Source: Flavobacterium tagetis (GTDB lineage Bacteria > Bacteroidota > Bacteroidia > Flavobacteriales > Flavobacteriaceae). Taken from it: a stretch of DNA of 64,000 nt. The notes below the pieces were generated by a model. The model ran no database searches and was not told where the DNA came from. It worked only from the letters and a program-made list of their open reading frames with translations. Below, in pieces: positions 18,754 through 27,012 of this stretch. Both the position numbers and the translations under genes were made by a program. The DNA lies in the NCBI RefSeq assembly GCF_016735615.1, contig NZ_JAERSF010000002.1, positions 186,001 to 250,000 of the forward strand, given 5' to 3'. Position 1 is the first letter of the stretch. Every line of letters starts with the position of its first letter.

Positions 18754-19149
18754 TTAAGAATGGTGTACAGCAGAATTATCTACAGCTATTACTTTTAAAG
18801 TTTTGATACCAGCAGGTAATTCCCAGTCAACTTCGTCATTTTCTTTAAAACCAATAATAGCAACACTTAAAGGTGCTAAAATTGAAATTTTAGATTGTTT
18901 TACATCTGCTGCAGAAGGTAAAACGATTTGAATTTTCATTTGTTTCTTAGCTTTTACATCTTCTATCGTTACAAATGAATTGATTCGGATTACCGAACTG
19001 TCAAGTTCGCTTTCTTTACTAATTACAGCGCGATCTAATTCTTGCGAAAGCTGATTGGCTTCTTTAGTATTTGTTGAGTTTTTACTTTTTAAAATCAATT
19101 CTCTTAAAAATTGATAATCCGATTTACAGAAAGTGGGTGTTGGTTTCAT
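18754..19149 (-). CDS. GreA/GreB-family (Rnk-like) transcription factor
   Basis: The 131-residue protein has a short helical N-terminus (about 1-50) and a C-terminal FKBP-like GreA domain with IQIVLPSAADVKQSKISILAPLSVAIIGFK split over two strands. It is shorter than GreA (about 158) and resembles Rnk-like proteins, which bind RNA polymerase through the C-terminal domain and have a shortened coiled coil. RNA-polymerase binding is therefore likely, while transcript-cleavage activity is uncertain. The structured segment 19330-19482 lies upstream and could be part of its leader. Confidence 0.8.
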   Translation of the reverse strand: MKPTPTFCKSDYQFLRELILKSKNSTNTKEANQLSQELDRAVISKESELDSSVIRINSFVTIEDVKAKKQMKIQIVLPSAADVKQSKISILAPLSVAIIGFKENDEVDWELPAGIKTLKVIAVDNSAVHHS

Positions 19150-19329
19150 ATCTATATTGAATTTATTGTTATAAAATTTTAAATGATTTTTTCTTCTTAG
19201 AACAATTTACAAACGAAAAATTTCAGAGTCTTAAAAAAGACAGAATCGAAATGTTTAATCTGAAAAACAAAAAAATATCTGATCAAAAATTGATTTTTGT
19301 CAAATAATAGAAATGTTTAAGTTGATGTA

Positions 19330-19482
19330 AATCCTCCGTCAAAAAGAAGAAAAGTGAAGTAGACGGAGGCCTAAAAAATAAAGGCCTTATTATGTGAAAT
19401 AATTACAGCAGGTAGTGGTTTTGCTAAGCAAAACGACTTTATAGGAGCTGTAAATGGTGTTTTATTTCTCATAAGGAGGATT
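19330..19482 (-). ncRNA. Candidate structured small RNA or leader element
   Basis: This gap (19150-19528) has no open reading frame of note but contains nested helices. The terminal arms are 19330-19337 with 19475-19482 (8 bp). Inside is a long arm 19385-19402 with 19462-19476, then 19403-19409 with 19447-19453 (7 bp), then a 7-bp hairpin 19418-19424 with 19428-19434. Two further hairpins are 19333-19340 with 19362-19369 (8 bp, exclusive with the terminal arm) and 19367-19372 with 19382-19387. The minus strand is favoured because a perfect TATATTTG (19501-19494) would start the RNA just before the terminal helix. It is either an independent RNA or the leader of the GreA-family gene. Confidence 0.5.
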
Positions 19483-19493
19483 AAATTGATTTG

Positions 19494-19501
19494 CAAATAT
19501 A
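19494..19501 (-). promoter_or_regulatory. -7 promoter element for the candidate structured RNA
   Basis: The minus strand reads TATATTTG. The predicted start, about 4-7 bases downstream, is within a few bases of the outermost helix at 19482. Confidence 0.5.
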
Positions 19502-19528
19502 CGCAATCTTTTTGAATTTAGTGAGGTT

Positions 19529-20083
19529 TTACTTCCATTTAATACCACAGCCTAAACTTGGCTTTTGCGGTTCTTTTAAACTTCTGTTGTAAATCAAGGC
19601 ATCAATTGCGCCTCTAAGGTCGCTTCCGCTAAGAGGAATTCCGTTGCCAGGCCTAGAATCGTCAAGTTGCCCGCGATAGAATAATTTGTCTTGATTATCA
19701 AACAAATAGAAATCTGGGGTGCAAGCCGCTTGATAAGCTTTTGCTGTTTCCTGACTCTCATCGTACAAATAAGGAAAATCAATTTTATTTACCATGGCAA
19801 AGTCCGTCATTAATTCTGGACTGTCTTCAGGGTATTTTACAACATCATTACTAGAAATAGCGATTACTCCTAATCCTTGAACGCGATAATCGTTCGCAAT
19901 CATTACAATTTCGCTGATAACATGATGCACAAATGGACAATGGTTGCAGATGAACATCACTAAAGTGCCTTTCGAGCCTTTTAAATCTTCAAAAGAAAAG
20001 GCATTGTTCGAGTTGGTGTCTTTTAAATAAAAATCAGGTGCAATTGTTCCTAAAGGAAGCATTGTTGATTCAGTTCGTGCCAT
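19529..20083 (-). CDS. Redoxin/AhpC-TSA-type thioredoxin-fold protein
   Basis: The protein (184 residues from the chosen start MARTESTMLPLG) has a thioredoxin fold of the AhpC/TSA type. APDFYLKDTNSN lies at the N-terminus, the active-site CxxC as FICNHCPFVHHV near residue 46, and CTPDFYLFD further on. It is likely a cytoplasmic thiol-disulfide or peroxide-linked redox protein. The frame is open to 20158, but the -7 element at 20104-20111 falls inside the longer version, so the ATG at 20083 is the start. Confidence 0.85.
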   Translation of the reverse strand: MARTESTMLPLGTIAPDFYLKDTNSNNAFSFEDLKGSKGTLVMFICNHCPFVHHVISEIVMIANDYRVQGLGVIAISSNDVVKYPEDSPELMTDFAMVNKIDFPYLYDESQETAKAYQAACTPDFYLFDNQDKLFYRGQLDDSRPGNGIPLSGSDLRGAIDALIYNRSLKEPQKPSLGCGIKWK

Positions 20084-20103
20084 TTTATTCGAAATTTGAT
20101 TTT

Positions 20104-20111
20104 CAAAAATA
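20104..20111 (-). promoter_or_regulatory. -7 promoter element for the redoxin gene
   Basis: The minus strand reads TATTTTTG, a TAnnTTTG match, 20 bp upstream of the ATG at 20083. It rules out the longer reading-frame start. Confidence 0.55.
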
Positions 20112-20144
20112 GTTTTAAAAATCTGTAAATAAAAGAGCACAAGA

Positions 20145-20200
20145 TAAAAAATACCCAAAGAAAGCAGTTAGCTTATTCAGCTTGCTTCTTTGGGTACTTT
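20145..20200 (-). terminator. Intrinsic terminator of the chloroperoxidase-like hydrolase gene
   Basis: An 11-bp perfect outer stem (20152-20162 with 20186-20196), with a T run on the minus strand, lies just after the stop at 20209. Confidence 0.8.
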
Positions 20201-20208
20201 TTTTGTTT

Positions 20209-21102
20209 TTATGAATTCAAAAATTCCAGTAAATCTTCGTTTAGTTTTTCTCTATCTGTATAAAAAAGGCCATGAGGCGCTCCTTCATATTCGATATAAG
20301 TATTATTTGCTATAGATTTTGCTGCTTTTCTAGATGTAAGATCAATAGGTACAATTTTATCGTCATCACCGTGAATAATCAAGGTTGGGACTTTTATGAA
20401 ATCTAATTCGTCTCTAAAATCAGTATAAGAAAACGATTCAGCGCATTTTAGAGTAGCTCTTGGAGAAGCGACTGAACATAAAGCTCTGTAATATTCTAAT
20501 AAAGGCGTGCTTAAGGGCTTATTAATAATATTGACCCCGAAAAACGTTTTCCCGAAATTATCAATAAATCCTATTCTGTCTTCTTTTATTGCTGCGGCAG
20601 TGTTTTCACTTTTCTCTTTTGGATGTCCGTCAGGATTATCTTGAGTTTTTAATAGAAATGGAATAATTGACGAAATCAAAGCTGCTTTGGTAACGCCTTT
20701 TCCGCCGTGACGGCTAAAATAACGAACCACTTCACCGCCGCCCATAGAAAAACCTACAAGCGTTACATTTTCTAATTCCAATTGTTCGATAATTTCTTTA
20801 AGATCATCTGCCAAAGTATCGTAATCGTAACCGTCCCAAGGTTGAGAAGATTTTCCGAACCCGCGTCGATCATAGGCGATTACGCGACAGTTGTTCTGTA
20901 CTAGATGATCAATCTGATATTCCCACATTTCGTTAGAAAGAGGCCAGCCATGAATAAGGATTACAGGTTTTCCCTGACCATAATCCTTCACATAAAGTCT
21001 TACATTTTGAGCAGTTTCTATATATTTATCGGTGTGAACCTGTTTTAAATTAGATTCAAAATCTTTAATTGACATGCATGCATTTGGTTCAGTATGTTCC
21101 AT
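20209..21102 (-). CDS. Alpha/beta hydrolase, non-haem chloroperoxidase-like
   Basis: The 297-residue protein has the alpha/beta-hydrolase oxyanion motif VILIHGWPLS, the YDRRGFGKSSQP loop, the nucleophile elbow GFSMGG (Ser near residue 120), an acid in LIIHGDDDKIVP and a C-terminal histidine in GAPHGLF. These are hallmarks of the cofactor-free haloperoxidase/esterase group. The natural substrate is unknown; esterase activity is more likely than halogenation. It is divergent from csaA and transcribed alone. Confidence 0.85.
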   Translation of the reverse strand: MEHTEPNACMSIKDFESNLKQVHTDKYIETAQNVRLYVKDYGQGKPVILIHGWPLSNEMWEYQIDHLVQNNCRVIAYDRRGFGKSSQPWDGYDYDTLADDLKEIIEQLELENVTLVGFSMGGGEVVRYFSRHGGKGVTKAALISSIIPFLLKTQDNPDGHPKEKSENTAAAIKEDRIGFIDNFGKTFFGVNIINKPLSTPLLEYYRALCSVASPRATLKCAESFSYTDFRDELDFIKVPTLIIHGDDDKIVPIDLTSRKAAKSIANNTYIEYEGAPHGLFYTDREKLNEDLLEFLNS

Positions 21103-21205
21103 GTTATATTTTTTTACGTGAGTATTTTTATTTTTCTTCTCGTAAAATTAGATTTAAAGAAAAAGAAATAGGTTATAGAATTAGGCGCATTAATTACAAA
21201 ATTTA

Positions 21206-21213
21206 TAGGTTTG
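21206..21213 (+). promoter_or_regulatory. -7 promoter element for csaA
   Basis: TAGGTTTG matches TAnnTTTG and lies 20 bp upstream of the ATG at 21233. Confidence 0.5.
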
Positions 21214-21232
21214 TAAATAATACAATTTAAAA

Positions 21233-21568
21233 ATGGATTTAACCTGGAACGAATTTGAACGCACCGATATGCGCGTTGGAACAATTATAGAAGTAAATGA
21301 TTTTCCTGAAGCAAGAAAACCGGCTTATCAATTAACAATTGATTTTGGTTCAGAAATTGGAATTAGAAAATCATCTGCCCAAATTACCAAAAGATATCAA
21401 AAAGAAGATTTGGTTAATCGTCAGATTGTGGCAGTTGTAAATTTCCCAAGAAAGCAAATTGGAAAATTTATGAGTGAATGTTTGGTTTTAGGTGCAGTAG
21501 GAGAGGAAGGAGATGTGATTTTATTAGCTCCTGATTTTAAGATTGAAAATGGTCTACGTATTGGTTAA
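21233..21568 (+). CDS. csaA: CsaA-like tRNA-binding-domain protein
   Basis: The 111-residue protein is a single tRNA-binding domain of the OB-fold EMAP/CsaA type. The diagnostic FERTDMRVGTIIEVNDFPEAR start, SSAQITKRY, AVVNFPRKQIGKFMSECLVLG and a C-terminal dimer strand are visible. CsaA was described as a secretion-associated chaperone in Bacillus; the RNA-binding fold suggests a role with tRNA. It is a single-gene unit with its own promoter. Confidence 0.9.
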   Translation: MDLTWNEFERTDMRVGTIIEVNDFPEARKPAYQLTIDFGSEIGIRKSSAQITKRYQKEDLVNRQIVAVVNFPRKQIGKFMSECLVLGAVGEEGDVILLAPDFKIENGLRIG

Positions 21569-21587
21569 TTTCTAATCAAATAAATTT

Positions 21588-21729
21588 TACCGCAAAGCAC
21601 GCAAAGTTTTTTGCAAGTGACATTTTAGAAGATTTTAAAGTTCGCAAAGCTTTGCGAACTTTAACCGACAAAAACTTTGTATAAAGCCTTGCGTTCTTTG
21701 CGTAAATCTTTGCGAACTTTGCGGTTAAA
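21588..21729. repeat. Composite GCAAAG-rich repeat with a 30-bp perfect palindrome
   Basis: Between convergent genes lies a block built of GCAAAG/CTTTGC words. Its outer arms are ACCGCAAAG at 21589-21597 and CTTTGCGGT at about 21717-21725. The centre is a perfect 30-bp palindrome at 21635-21664 (TTAAAGTTCGCAAAG and its complement). It may act as a bidirectional terminator. I believe such CTTTGCG words are common in Flavobacterium gaps. Confidence 0.65.
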
Positions 21730-22278
21730 TTATAGATTTATCTTTTCAATTAACTTCTTTAATATCAACTGCCCGTCTTCCCAATATTTTAAGTCAGAAT
21801 CAGAATTAATGTGTCCTTGCTGTCCGATATTTACAAAATCACTTCCCCAGTTTTCAGCGAAGAGTTTTTTTCTTTCAAAAGAAGCATAAGGATCATTTTC
21901 GCTCGCTACTACTACCGAAGGAAAAGGTAATTTATAAAGCGGAATTGGAGAAAAATTTCTTATGCATTCAGGTGTATGCTGAGGTGAATCAACATCAGCA
22001 GGAGCGACTAAAAAAGCCCCGATAATATTCGGATTATTGTATTTTTCTGCCCAATGCAAAACCAATGAAACAGCCAAACTGTGTGCAACTAAAATAGTGG
22101 GTTTGTCAAGTTTTAAGATGTTCTCGTTTAATCGTTCAAGCCATTCTCCTAGAATTGGTTCGTCCCAATTGTCTTGGACAACGCGAATTGAGTTTTCGAA
22201 TTTTTTATGCCAAAAGGTTTGCCAGTGTTTTTCTCCAGAATCTCCAAGTCCTGGTATAATTAATAGTTGTGTCTCCAT
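21730..22278 (-). CDS. RBBP9/YdeN-family serine hydrolase
   Basis: The 182-residue protein has the compact alpha/beta-hydrolase form of the RBBP9/YdeN family: LLIIPGLGDSGEKHWQ at the N-terminus, the nucleophile elbow LVAHSLAVSL (Ser near residue 67), an Asp in VVASENDPYAS and a His in GQQGHINSDS. It is cytoplasmic. The physiological substrate is not known for bacterial members. It lies 25 bp downstream of the secreted esterase gene on the same strand, so the two are probably co-transcribed. Confidence 0.88.
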   Translation of the reverse strand: METQLLIIPGLGDSGEKHWQTFWHKKFENSIRVVQDNWDEPILGEWLERLNENILKLDKPTILVAHSLAVSLVLHWAEKYNNPNIIGAFLVAPADVDSPQHTPECIRNFSPIPLYKLPFPSVVVASENDPYASFERKKLFAENWGSDFVNIGQQGHINSDSDLKYWEDGQLILKKLIEKINL

Positions 22279-22302
22279 TGCCGTGGAATTTTTATTTAGT
22301 GA

Positions 22303-23127
22303 TTATTTTTTGCGTTCTTTTAAAATTCGGTTTACTTCATTTACTAATAGCGGAAAAGCAGGTTCTGTCATACCATGGCCATAACCATCAAGTTCGTAAA
22401 GCTTGGTTTGCTGATGTCCGTTTAGTTTCATCATTCTTGCCATATAAGCGTTTTCTTCATAACGTCCAAGCATTTCCAGTTCGCGATCTCCAGTAATTAA
22501 TAATAAAGGCGGAGCATCTGCACGAACGTGGTAAAGTGGTGCAAAAGCGTCAATTGTAGGCTGTTTTTCTGGAATTCCGTTTTCTCTTCTGATTTCGAAA
22601 TGTGTAATGCATTGCCCGCTAAACGGAATAAGCCCCGCAATTTGATTCGCATCGATATTTTCTTTTTGAAGATATTTTTTATCCAATCCAGTCATCATTG
22701 CTAAATAACCTCCTGCTGAATGTCCTGAAACAAAAATAGAAGATTTATCTCCACCATAACTGGCAATATTATTAAATGTCCAAGCAATTGCTGCGGCTGC
22801 ATCTTCAATTGCTTTTGCTGCTTTTGCTTTTGGAGATAATCTATAATTTACACCAATAATAGCAAAACCTTTATTTTTTAGAGCTTCAGGAATTTCTTTA
22901 TTTCCGCCTGTTAATCCACCGCCGTGAAACCAGATTATAGTAGCGAAATCCTTTTTGTTTTTAGGGTAGTAAATATCCAACACGCATCTTTCGTTAATAT
23001 ATTTATCCGATTTATTTACAGCTGCATTATAATATTGGATATTGTTTTTCGTTTCATATTCTATATTCTGTGCAGATAATGAAATTCCGTAAAGGAAGAA
23101 ACTTAGGAGGATAATTAATTTTTTCAT
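22303..23127 (-). CDS. Secreted alpha/beta hydrolase, BD-FAE-like esterase
   Basis: From the chosen start (MKKLIILLSFFLYG) the protein has a signal peptide cut near SLSAQ. The hydrolase core has the oxyanion motif WFHGGGLTGG, nucleophile elbow GHSAGGY, an acid in LITGDRELE and a His in DGYGHGM. This pattern fits bifunctional feruloyl/acetyl xylan esterases and lipases of the same clan. It is likely periplasmic or secreted. The frame is open to 23190, but the signal peptide argues for 23127. Confidence 0.83.
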   Translation of the reverse strand: MKKLIILLSFFLYGISLSAQNIEYETKNNIQYYNAAVNKSDKYINERCVLDIYYPKNKKDFATIIWFHGGGLTGGNKEIPEALKNKGFAIIGVNYRLSPKAKAAKAIEDAAAAIAWTFNNIASYGGDKSSIFVSGHSAGGYLAMMTGLDKKYLQKENIDANQIAGLIPFSGQCITHFEIRRENGIPEKQPTIDAFAPLYHVRADAPPLLLITGDRELEMLGRYEENAYMARMMKLNGHQQTKLYELDGYGHGMTEPAFPLLVNEVNRILKERKK

Positions 23128-23223
23128 TAGAGGTAAAGTGTAATTTGTAAAATTGTTAGAAGTAAAAGTTGAATGAATCGTACGTCTCACATTTTACAAT
23201 TCAAATCTCAAAACATAAATATA

Positions 23224-23258
23224 TAAAAAAAGTCCAAAATGCATAACAAATTGGACTC
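23224..23258 (-). terminator. Intrinsic terminator of the PUR-family gene
   Basis: The stem AGTCCAA / TTGGACT (23231-23237 with 23251-23257) has a T run on the minus strand, about 25 bp after the stop at 23282. Confidence 0.75.
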
Positions 23259-23281
23259 CTACTTATATAGATGATTTTGAA

Positions 23282-23650
23282 TTAAATATCATCAAAATCA
23301 ATATCTGTAAAACTAGATCTTTGGCTTTCAGTCTTTTCAGAGCTGTATTCTTTTTTGAAATCTTTTTGGTGTCTTTCAGAAATTACTTCTTCGCCTTTGT
23401 GGTTTAAAACATAAGAAGTCATTTCTTCTAATATTTCTGCGAAAGCACTAAAATCTTCTTTGTATAAGTAGATTTTGTGTTTTTTGAAGTGAAAAGAACC
23501 ATCTTCTTCAGTAAATTTTTTGCTTTCTGTAATCGTGATATAGTAATCATCAGCTTTGGTAGCTCTCACATCAAAGAAATAAGTTCTTCTTCCTGCTCGT
23601 AATACTTTAGAAAAAATCTCTTCTTTTTCTAACATGTCATTTTCTCTCAT
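23282..23650 (-). CDS. PUR-alpha-like nucleic-acid-binding protein (DUF3276)
   Basis: The protein (about 122 residues from MRENDMLEKE) is a single bacterial PUR repeat of the DUF3276 family. The signature GRRTYFFDVRATKADDYYITI and HFKKHKIYLYKEDF strands are clear, with an acidic and serine-rich tail. Bacterial PUR proteins, as studied in Borrelia, dimerise and bind DNA or RNA; the cellular role here is unknown. The frame is open to 23665, but the ATG at 23650 matches the usual start. It follows the ABC exporter gene by about 70 bp. Confidence 0.85.
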   Translation of the reverse strand: MRENDMLEKEEIFSKVLRAGRRTYFFDVRATKADDYYITITESKKFTEEDGSFHFKKHKIYLYKEDFSAFAEILEEMTSYVLNHKGEEVISERHQKDFKKEYSSEKTESQRSSFTDIDFDDI

Positions 23651-23718
23651 AATACGTTCTATCATTTTTGGAATTAATAGTACTCAAAAATCATAAAAAA
23701 TTATCTATTACGCAACAA

Positions 23719-25497
23719 TTAAAGTAATTCTTTTTCCGAAAGTTGTTTTAAATATAACGATGCGTAATATCCTTCTTGATTTATCAATTGATTATGAGAA
23801 CCTTGTTGAATTATCTTACCATCTTCGAGTATAATAATTTTATCTGCATTCTTTGCCGATGATACTCGATGGCTCACAATTATGGTTGTTTTGTCTTTAG
23901 AAATTTCAAATAAATTATTCAAAATCATTTCTTCCGTTTCGGTATCAACTGCAGACAAACAATCGTCAAAAAGCAAAATTGCTGGATTTTTGATAATCGC
24001 TCTTGCAATAGAAACACGCTGTTTTTGTCCACCCGAAAGTGTAATTCCTCTTTCTCCTAAAACAGTGTCGTACTGTTTGTTAAAGGCAATAATGTTGTCG
24101 TGAACTACAGCGTTTTTCGCGGCTTCAATCACTTCCTCGTCAGTTGCATTCTGATTTCCGAATTTGATATTGTTTTTAATCGTATCCGAAAATAAAAATG
24201 CGTCTTGAGGTACAATTCCGATATTATTTCTAAGATCATTTAGGTTTAAAGTGCTGATTTCGTTTTTATCAATTTTGACATCGCCTTCGGTTACATCATA
24301 CAATCTCGAAATCAAAGAAAGAATGGTAGATTTACCAGAACCAGTTTTTCCTAAAATGGCTAAAGTTTCTCCTTTTTTTACTGTGAAAGAAATATTTTTT
24401 AAAGCTTCAATATTGGTGTCTTTATAAGTAAAAGAAACATTTTCAAAAGTGATATTTCCTTCTACATCTGATGAGCTTTCATTATTGTTTTTGATTTCTG
24501 GTTCGATTTTCAAAAACTCATTCAAACGTTTTTGAGAAGCTTCGGCTTCCTGAACCATCGAAGAAACCCAGCCTAAAGAAGCAACAGGCCAAGTCAGCAT
24601 ATTTACATATAAAATAAACTCTGCAATTGTTCCAATATTCGGGATAGTTCCGTTGATGTACATAACGCCTCCAAAATAAATTACAACCAAATTGCTGATT
24701 CCGATAAGTGCAATCATTAAAGGACCAAATAAAGATTGAACTCTTGCTAGGCTTAAGCTTTTGCGTTTGCTTTCTTCAGCCAAATCAACCATATTATTTT
24801 GATGCTGATTTTCTAAAGAATAGGCTTTAATGACACGAATTCCTGAAAATATTTCCTGAGTAAAGCTCGAAACTTTAGAAAGATATTGTTGGAAAGTAGT
24901 GCTTCGTTTATTGATTTCAGAACTTAATTTGAAAATGCAATATGAAAGAATCGGTAAGGGCAGTATAGTATATAAGGTAAGGCGAGGAGATACATTATAC
25001 ATATATAATATGACAATAATAAAACGAATGGCCGTATTTATAGTATACATAACAGCTGGACCAACATACATGCGGACTTTTGAAACGTCTTCGCTGATGC
25101 GGTTCATTAAATCTCCAGTACGATTTTGTTTGTAGAAAGTCTGAGAAAGATTTTCGTATTGTCTGAAAACTTCATTTTTTAAATCAAATTCAATGTGACG
25201 TGACATTACAATTAAAGTCTGACGCATTAAAAATGTTAAAAATCCCGCAACAATCGTTGTACCGATGATTAATAATACGTTATGAATTAAATCTTGACGA
25301 AAGGCAGCAATTACAATTTCTGACTTTTGGTCTGCAGCAGATAGTTTATCAAAATTCTCAATCGCGTTTAAAGACTTACTGATAAGCTTTGGAGTGTATA
25401 ATGAAAATATTTGTGCGATTATAGTTGTTAAAATTCCAAGCGAAAAACTGTATTTATATTTGACGAAATATTTGTTTAAATAGCTTAATTCTTTCAT
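23719..25497 (-). CDS. ABC exporter half-transporter (membrane plus ATPase domain)
   Basis: The 592-residue protein is a type IV ABC exporter half: a six-helix membrane domain (about 1-330) and a nucleotide-binding domain. The latter carries Walker A GKTGSGKST near residue 383, the Q-loop VPQDAFLF, signature LSGGQKQR, and the H-loop VSHR. The Walker B motif reads LLFDDCLSAVD, with Asp in place of the usual catalytic Glu. That substitution is typical of the degenerate site in heterodimeric exporters, yet no partner gene is adjacent. The substrate is unknown. Confidence 0.93.
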   Translation of the reverse strand: MKELSYLNKYFVKYKYSFSLGILTTIIAQIFSLYTPKLISKSLNAIENFDKLSAADQKSEIVIAAFRQDLIHNVLLIIGTTIVAGFLTFLMRQTLIVMSRHIEFDLKNEVFRQYENLSQTFYKQNRTGDLMNRISEDVSKVRMYVGPAVMYTINTAIRFIIVILYMYNVSPRLTLYTILPLPILSYCIFKLSSEINKRSTTFQQYLSKVSSFTQEIFSGIRVIKAYSLENQHQNNMVDLAEESKRKSLSLARVQSLFGPLMIALIGISNLVVIYFGGVMYINGTIPNIGTIAEFILYVNMLTWPVASLGWVSSMVQEAEASQKRLNEFLKIEPEIKNNNESSSDVEGNITFENVSFTYKDTNIEALKNISFTVKKGETLAILGKTGSGKSTILSLISRLYDVTEGDVKIDKNEISTLNLNDLRNNIGIVPQDAFLFSDTIKNNIKFGNQNATDEEVIEAAKNAVVHDNIIAFNKQYDTVLGERGITLSGGQKQRVSIARAIIKNPAILLFDDCLSAVDTETEEMILNNLFEISKDKTTIIVSHRVSSAKNADKIIILEDGKIIQQGSHNQLINQEGYYASLYLKQLSEKELL

Positions 25498-25643
25498 TTT
25501 TTTAAGAAATCTGATATTGAATTGATTTGTATTTAAGAATTATTATTAAATAAAATTATAATAATTTGCGATTTAATCAAAACAATTATATTGTAATATT
25601 GTTATTTTAAAGATGAAAAATTAGCACATGTGTATTTTTTAAT

Positions 25644-25651
25644 TATGTTTG
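25644..25651 (+). promoter_or_regulatory. -7 promoter element for the amino-acid dehydrogenase
   Basis: TATGTTTG matches TAnnTTTG, about 50 bp upstream of the ATG at 25702. Confidence 0.45.
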
Positions 25652-25701
25652 AGATGTCTTTTTGACGAATTCATAATTTTAACCTAATTAATACTAGCGC
25701 T

Positions 25702-26808
25702 ATGGATGCAACTTTCGCAACTGGAAAGGAACTTCAAAAAATGGATCCTGTTTTTGGTCAATTATCTTTTGACGATCACGAACAAATTGTATTTTGCAAT
25801 GACAAAGATACAGGTTTAAAAGCAATTATTGGTATTCATAATTCGGTTATGGGGCCAGCTTTGGGAGGAACCAGAATGTGGAATTATAACACAGAATGGG
25901 AAGCTTTAAACGATGTTTTACGCCTTTCTAGAGGTATGACGTTTAAATCTGCCATTACTGGACTTAATATTGGTGGAGGTAAAGCGGTAATTATCGGCGA
26001 TGCTAAAACACAAAAAACACCTGAATTAATGCGTAAGTTTGGTGAATTTGTTCATTCATTAAGCGGAAGATATATCACTGCAGAAGATGTTGGAATGGAA
26101 ACTAAAGACATGGATACTGTAAGAGATGTAACGCCTTATGTTACTGGAATTTCTGAAGAAAGAGGTGGTTCTGGGAACCCTTCGCCAGTTACTGCTTACG
26201 GAGTTTATTTAGGTATGAAAGCAGCTGCTAAAAGTCAGTTTGGTACTGATGTTTTAGATGGAAAAAAAGTTTTGGTGCAAGGAATTGGGCACGTAGGGGA
26301 AACTTTGGTTGAGTATTTAACTAAAGAAGGAGCTCAGGTAACTATTTCTGATATTAATGAAGAAAAATTATACCAAGTTGCTTCAAAATACAATGCAACA
26401 ATTTACACTGGTGAAGATTTATATACTGCAGATGTTGATATCTATGCGCCTTGTGCAATGGGAGCAACAATTAATGATAATACAGTAGATAAGATTAAAG
26501 CTAAAGTTATTGCTGGTGCTGCCAACAATCAATTAGCAGATGAAAATGTTCACGGTGCAAGATTGCAAGAAAGAGGAATTTTATACGCTCCAGATTTCTT
26601 AATCAATGCTGGTGGAATTATCAATGTTTATGCTGAATTAGCAAACTACGGTAAAGCTGAAATTATGGCTAAAACAGAAAATATCTATAATACAACTTTA
26701 GAAATTATAGATTTTGCTGCTAAAAATAATATTACAACTCATAAAGCGGCTCTTACAATTGCTCAAAATCGTATCGATCAAAGAAGAATCGAAAACGCTT
26801 CTAAGTAA
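25702..26808 (+). CDS. Leu/Glu/Phe/Val dehydrogenase-family enzyme, leucine dehydrogenase-like
   Basis: The 368-residue enzyme should reversibly deaminate a branched-chain amino acid with NAD. The substrate domain has the catalytic-lysine region MTFKSAITGLNIGGGKAVI, and the Rossmann domain has VQGIGHVGETLVEYL. ITAEDVGMETKDMD carries the catalytic aspartate region. Its length matches the short leucine/phenylalanine dehydrogenase group and not glutamate dehydrogenase (about 450). It is a single-gene transcript. Confidence 0.9.
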   Translation: MDATFATGKELQKMDPVFGQLSFDDHEQIVFCNDKDTGLKAIIGIHNSVMGPALGGTRMWNYNTEWEALNDVLRLSRGMTFKSAITGLNIGGGKAVIIGDAKTQKTPELMRKFGEFVHSLSGRYITAEDVGMETKDMDTVRDVTPYVTGISEERGGSGNPSPVTAYGVYLGMKAAAKSQFGTDVLDGKKVLVQGIGHVGETLVEYLTKEGAQVTISDINEEKLYQVASKYNATIYTGEDLYTADVDIYAPCAMGATINDNTVDKIKAKVIAGAANNQLADENVHGARLQERGILYAPDFLINAGGIINVYAELANYGKAEIMAKTENIYNTTLEIIDFAAKNNITTHKAALTIAQNRIDQRRIENASK

Positions 26809-26828
26809 TTTTTTAAGCTTACAGTCTC

Positions 26829-26873
26829 AGTCTCAGTTTTCAGATCTACTGGAAACTGAGACTTTTTGTTTTT
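26829..26873 (+). terminator. Intrinsic terminator of the amino-acid dehydrogenase gene
   Basis: The stem AGTCTCAGTTTTC / GGAAACTGAGACT (26829-26841 with 26851-26863, one G-T pair) is followed by TTTTTG. The flanking words (CTGAGACTG, ACTGAAAACT) recur near 60190-60215. Confidence 0.75.
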
Positions 26874-26976
26874 ACTTAATGCTGAAAACCGAGACTGGAA
26901 CTGAAAACTAAATAAAAATAAGACCAAAAGTCGCGACTTTTTTGCGAATTAATTTTAGAATACGCCTTAAAAGTTA

Positions 26977-26984
26977 TACTTTTG
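26977..26984 (+). promoter_or_regulatory. -7 promoter element for nusB
   Basis: TACTTTTG matches TAnnTTTG and lies 29 bp upstream of the GTG start. A short palindrome AAAAGTC-GC-GACTTTT (26926-26941) lies further upstream. Confidence 0.55.
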
Positions 26985-27012
26985 CAGACTAATTTTTAAA
27001 TGTTCTTACGAG

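Noticed and set aside
19330..19482. The structured gap as a tRNA, tmRNA, SRP RNA or known riboswitch
   Set aside because: None of the conserved cores is seen (no T-loop sequence, no SRP tetraloop region, no TPP or cobalamin boxes), and the helix layout differs.
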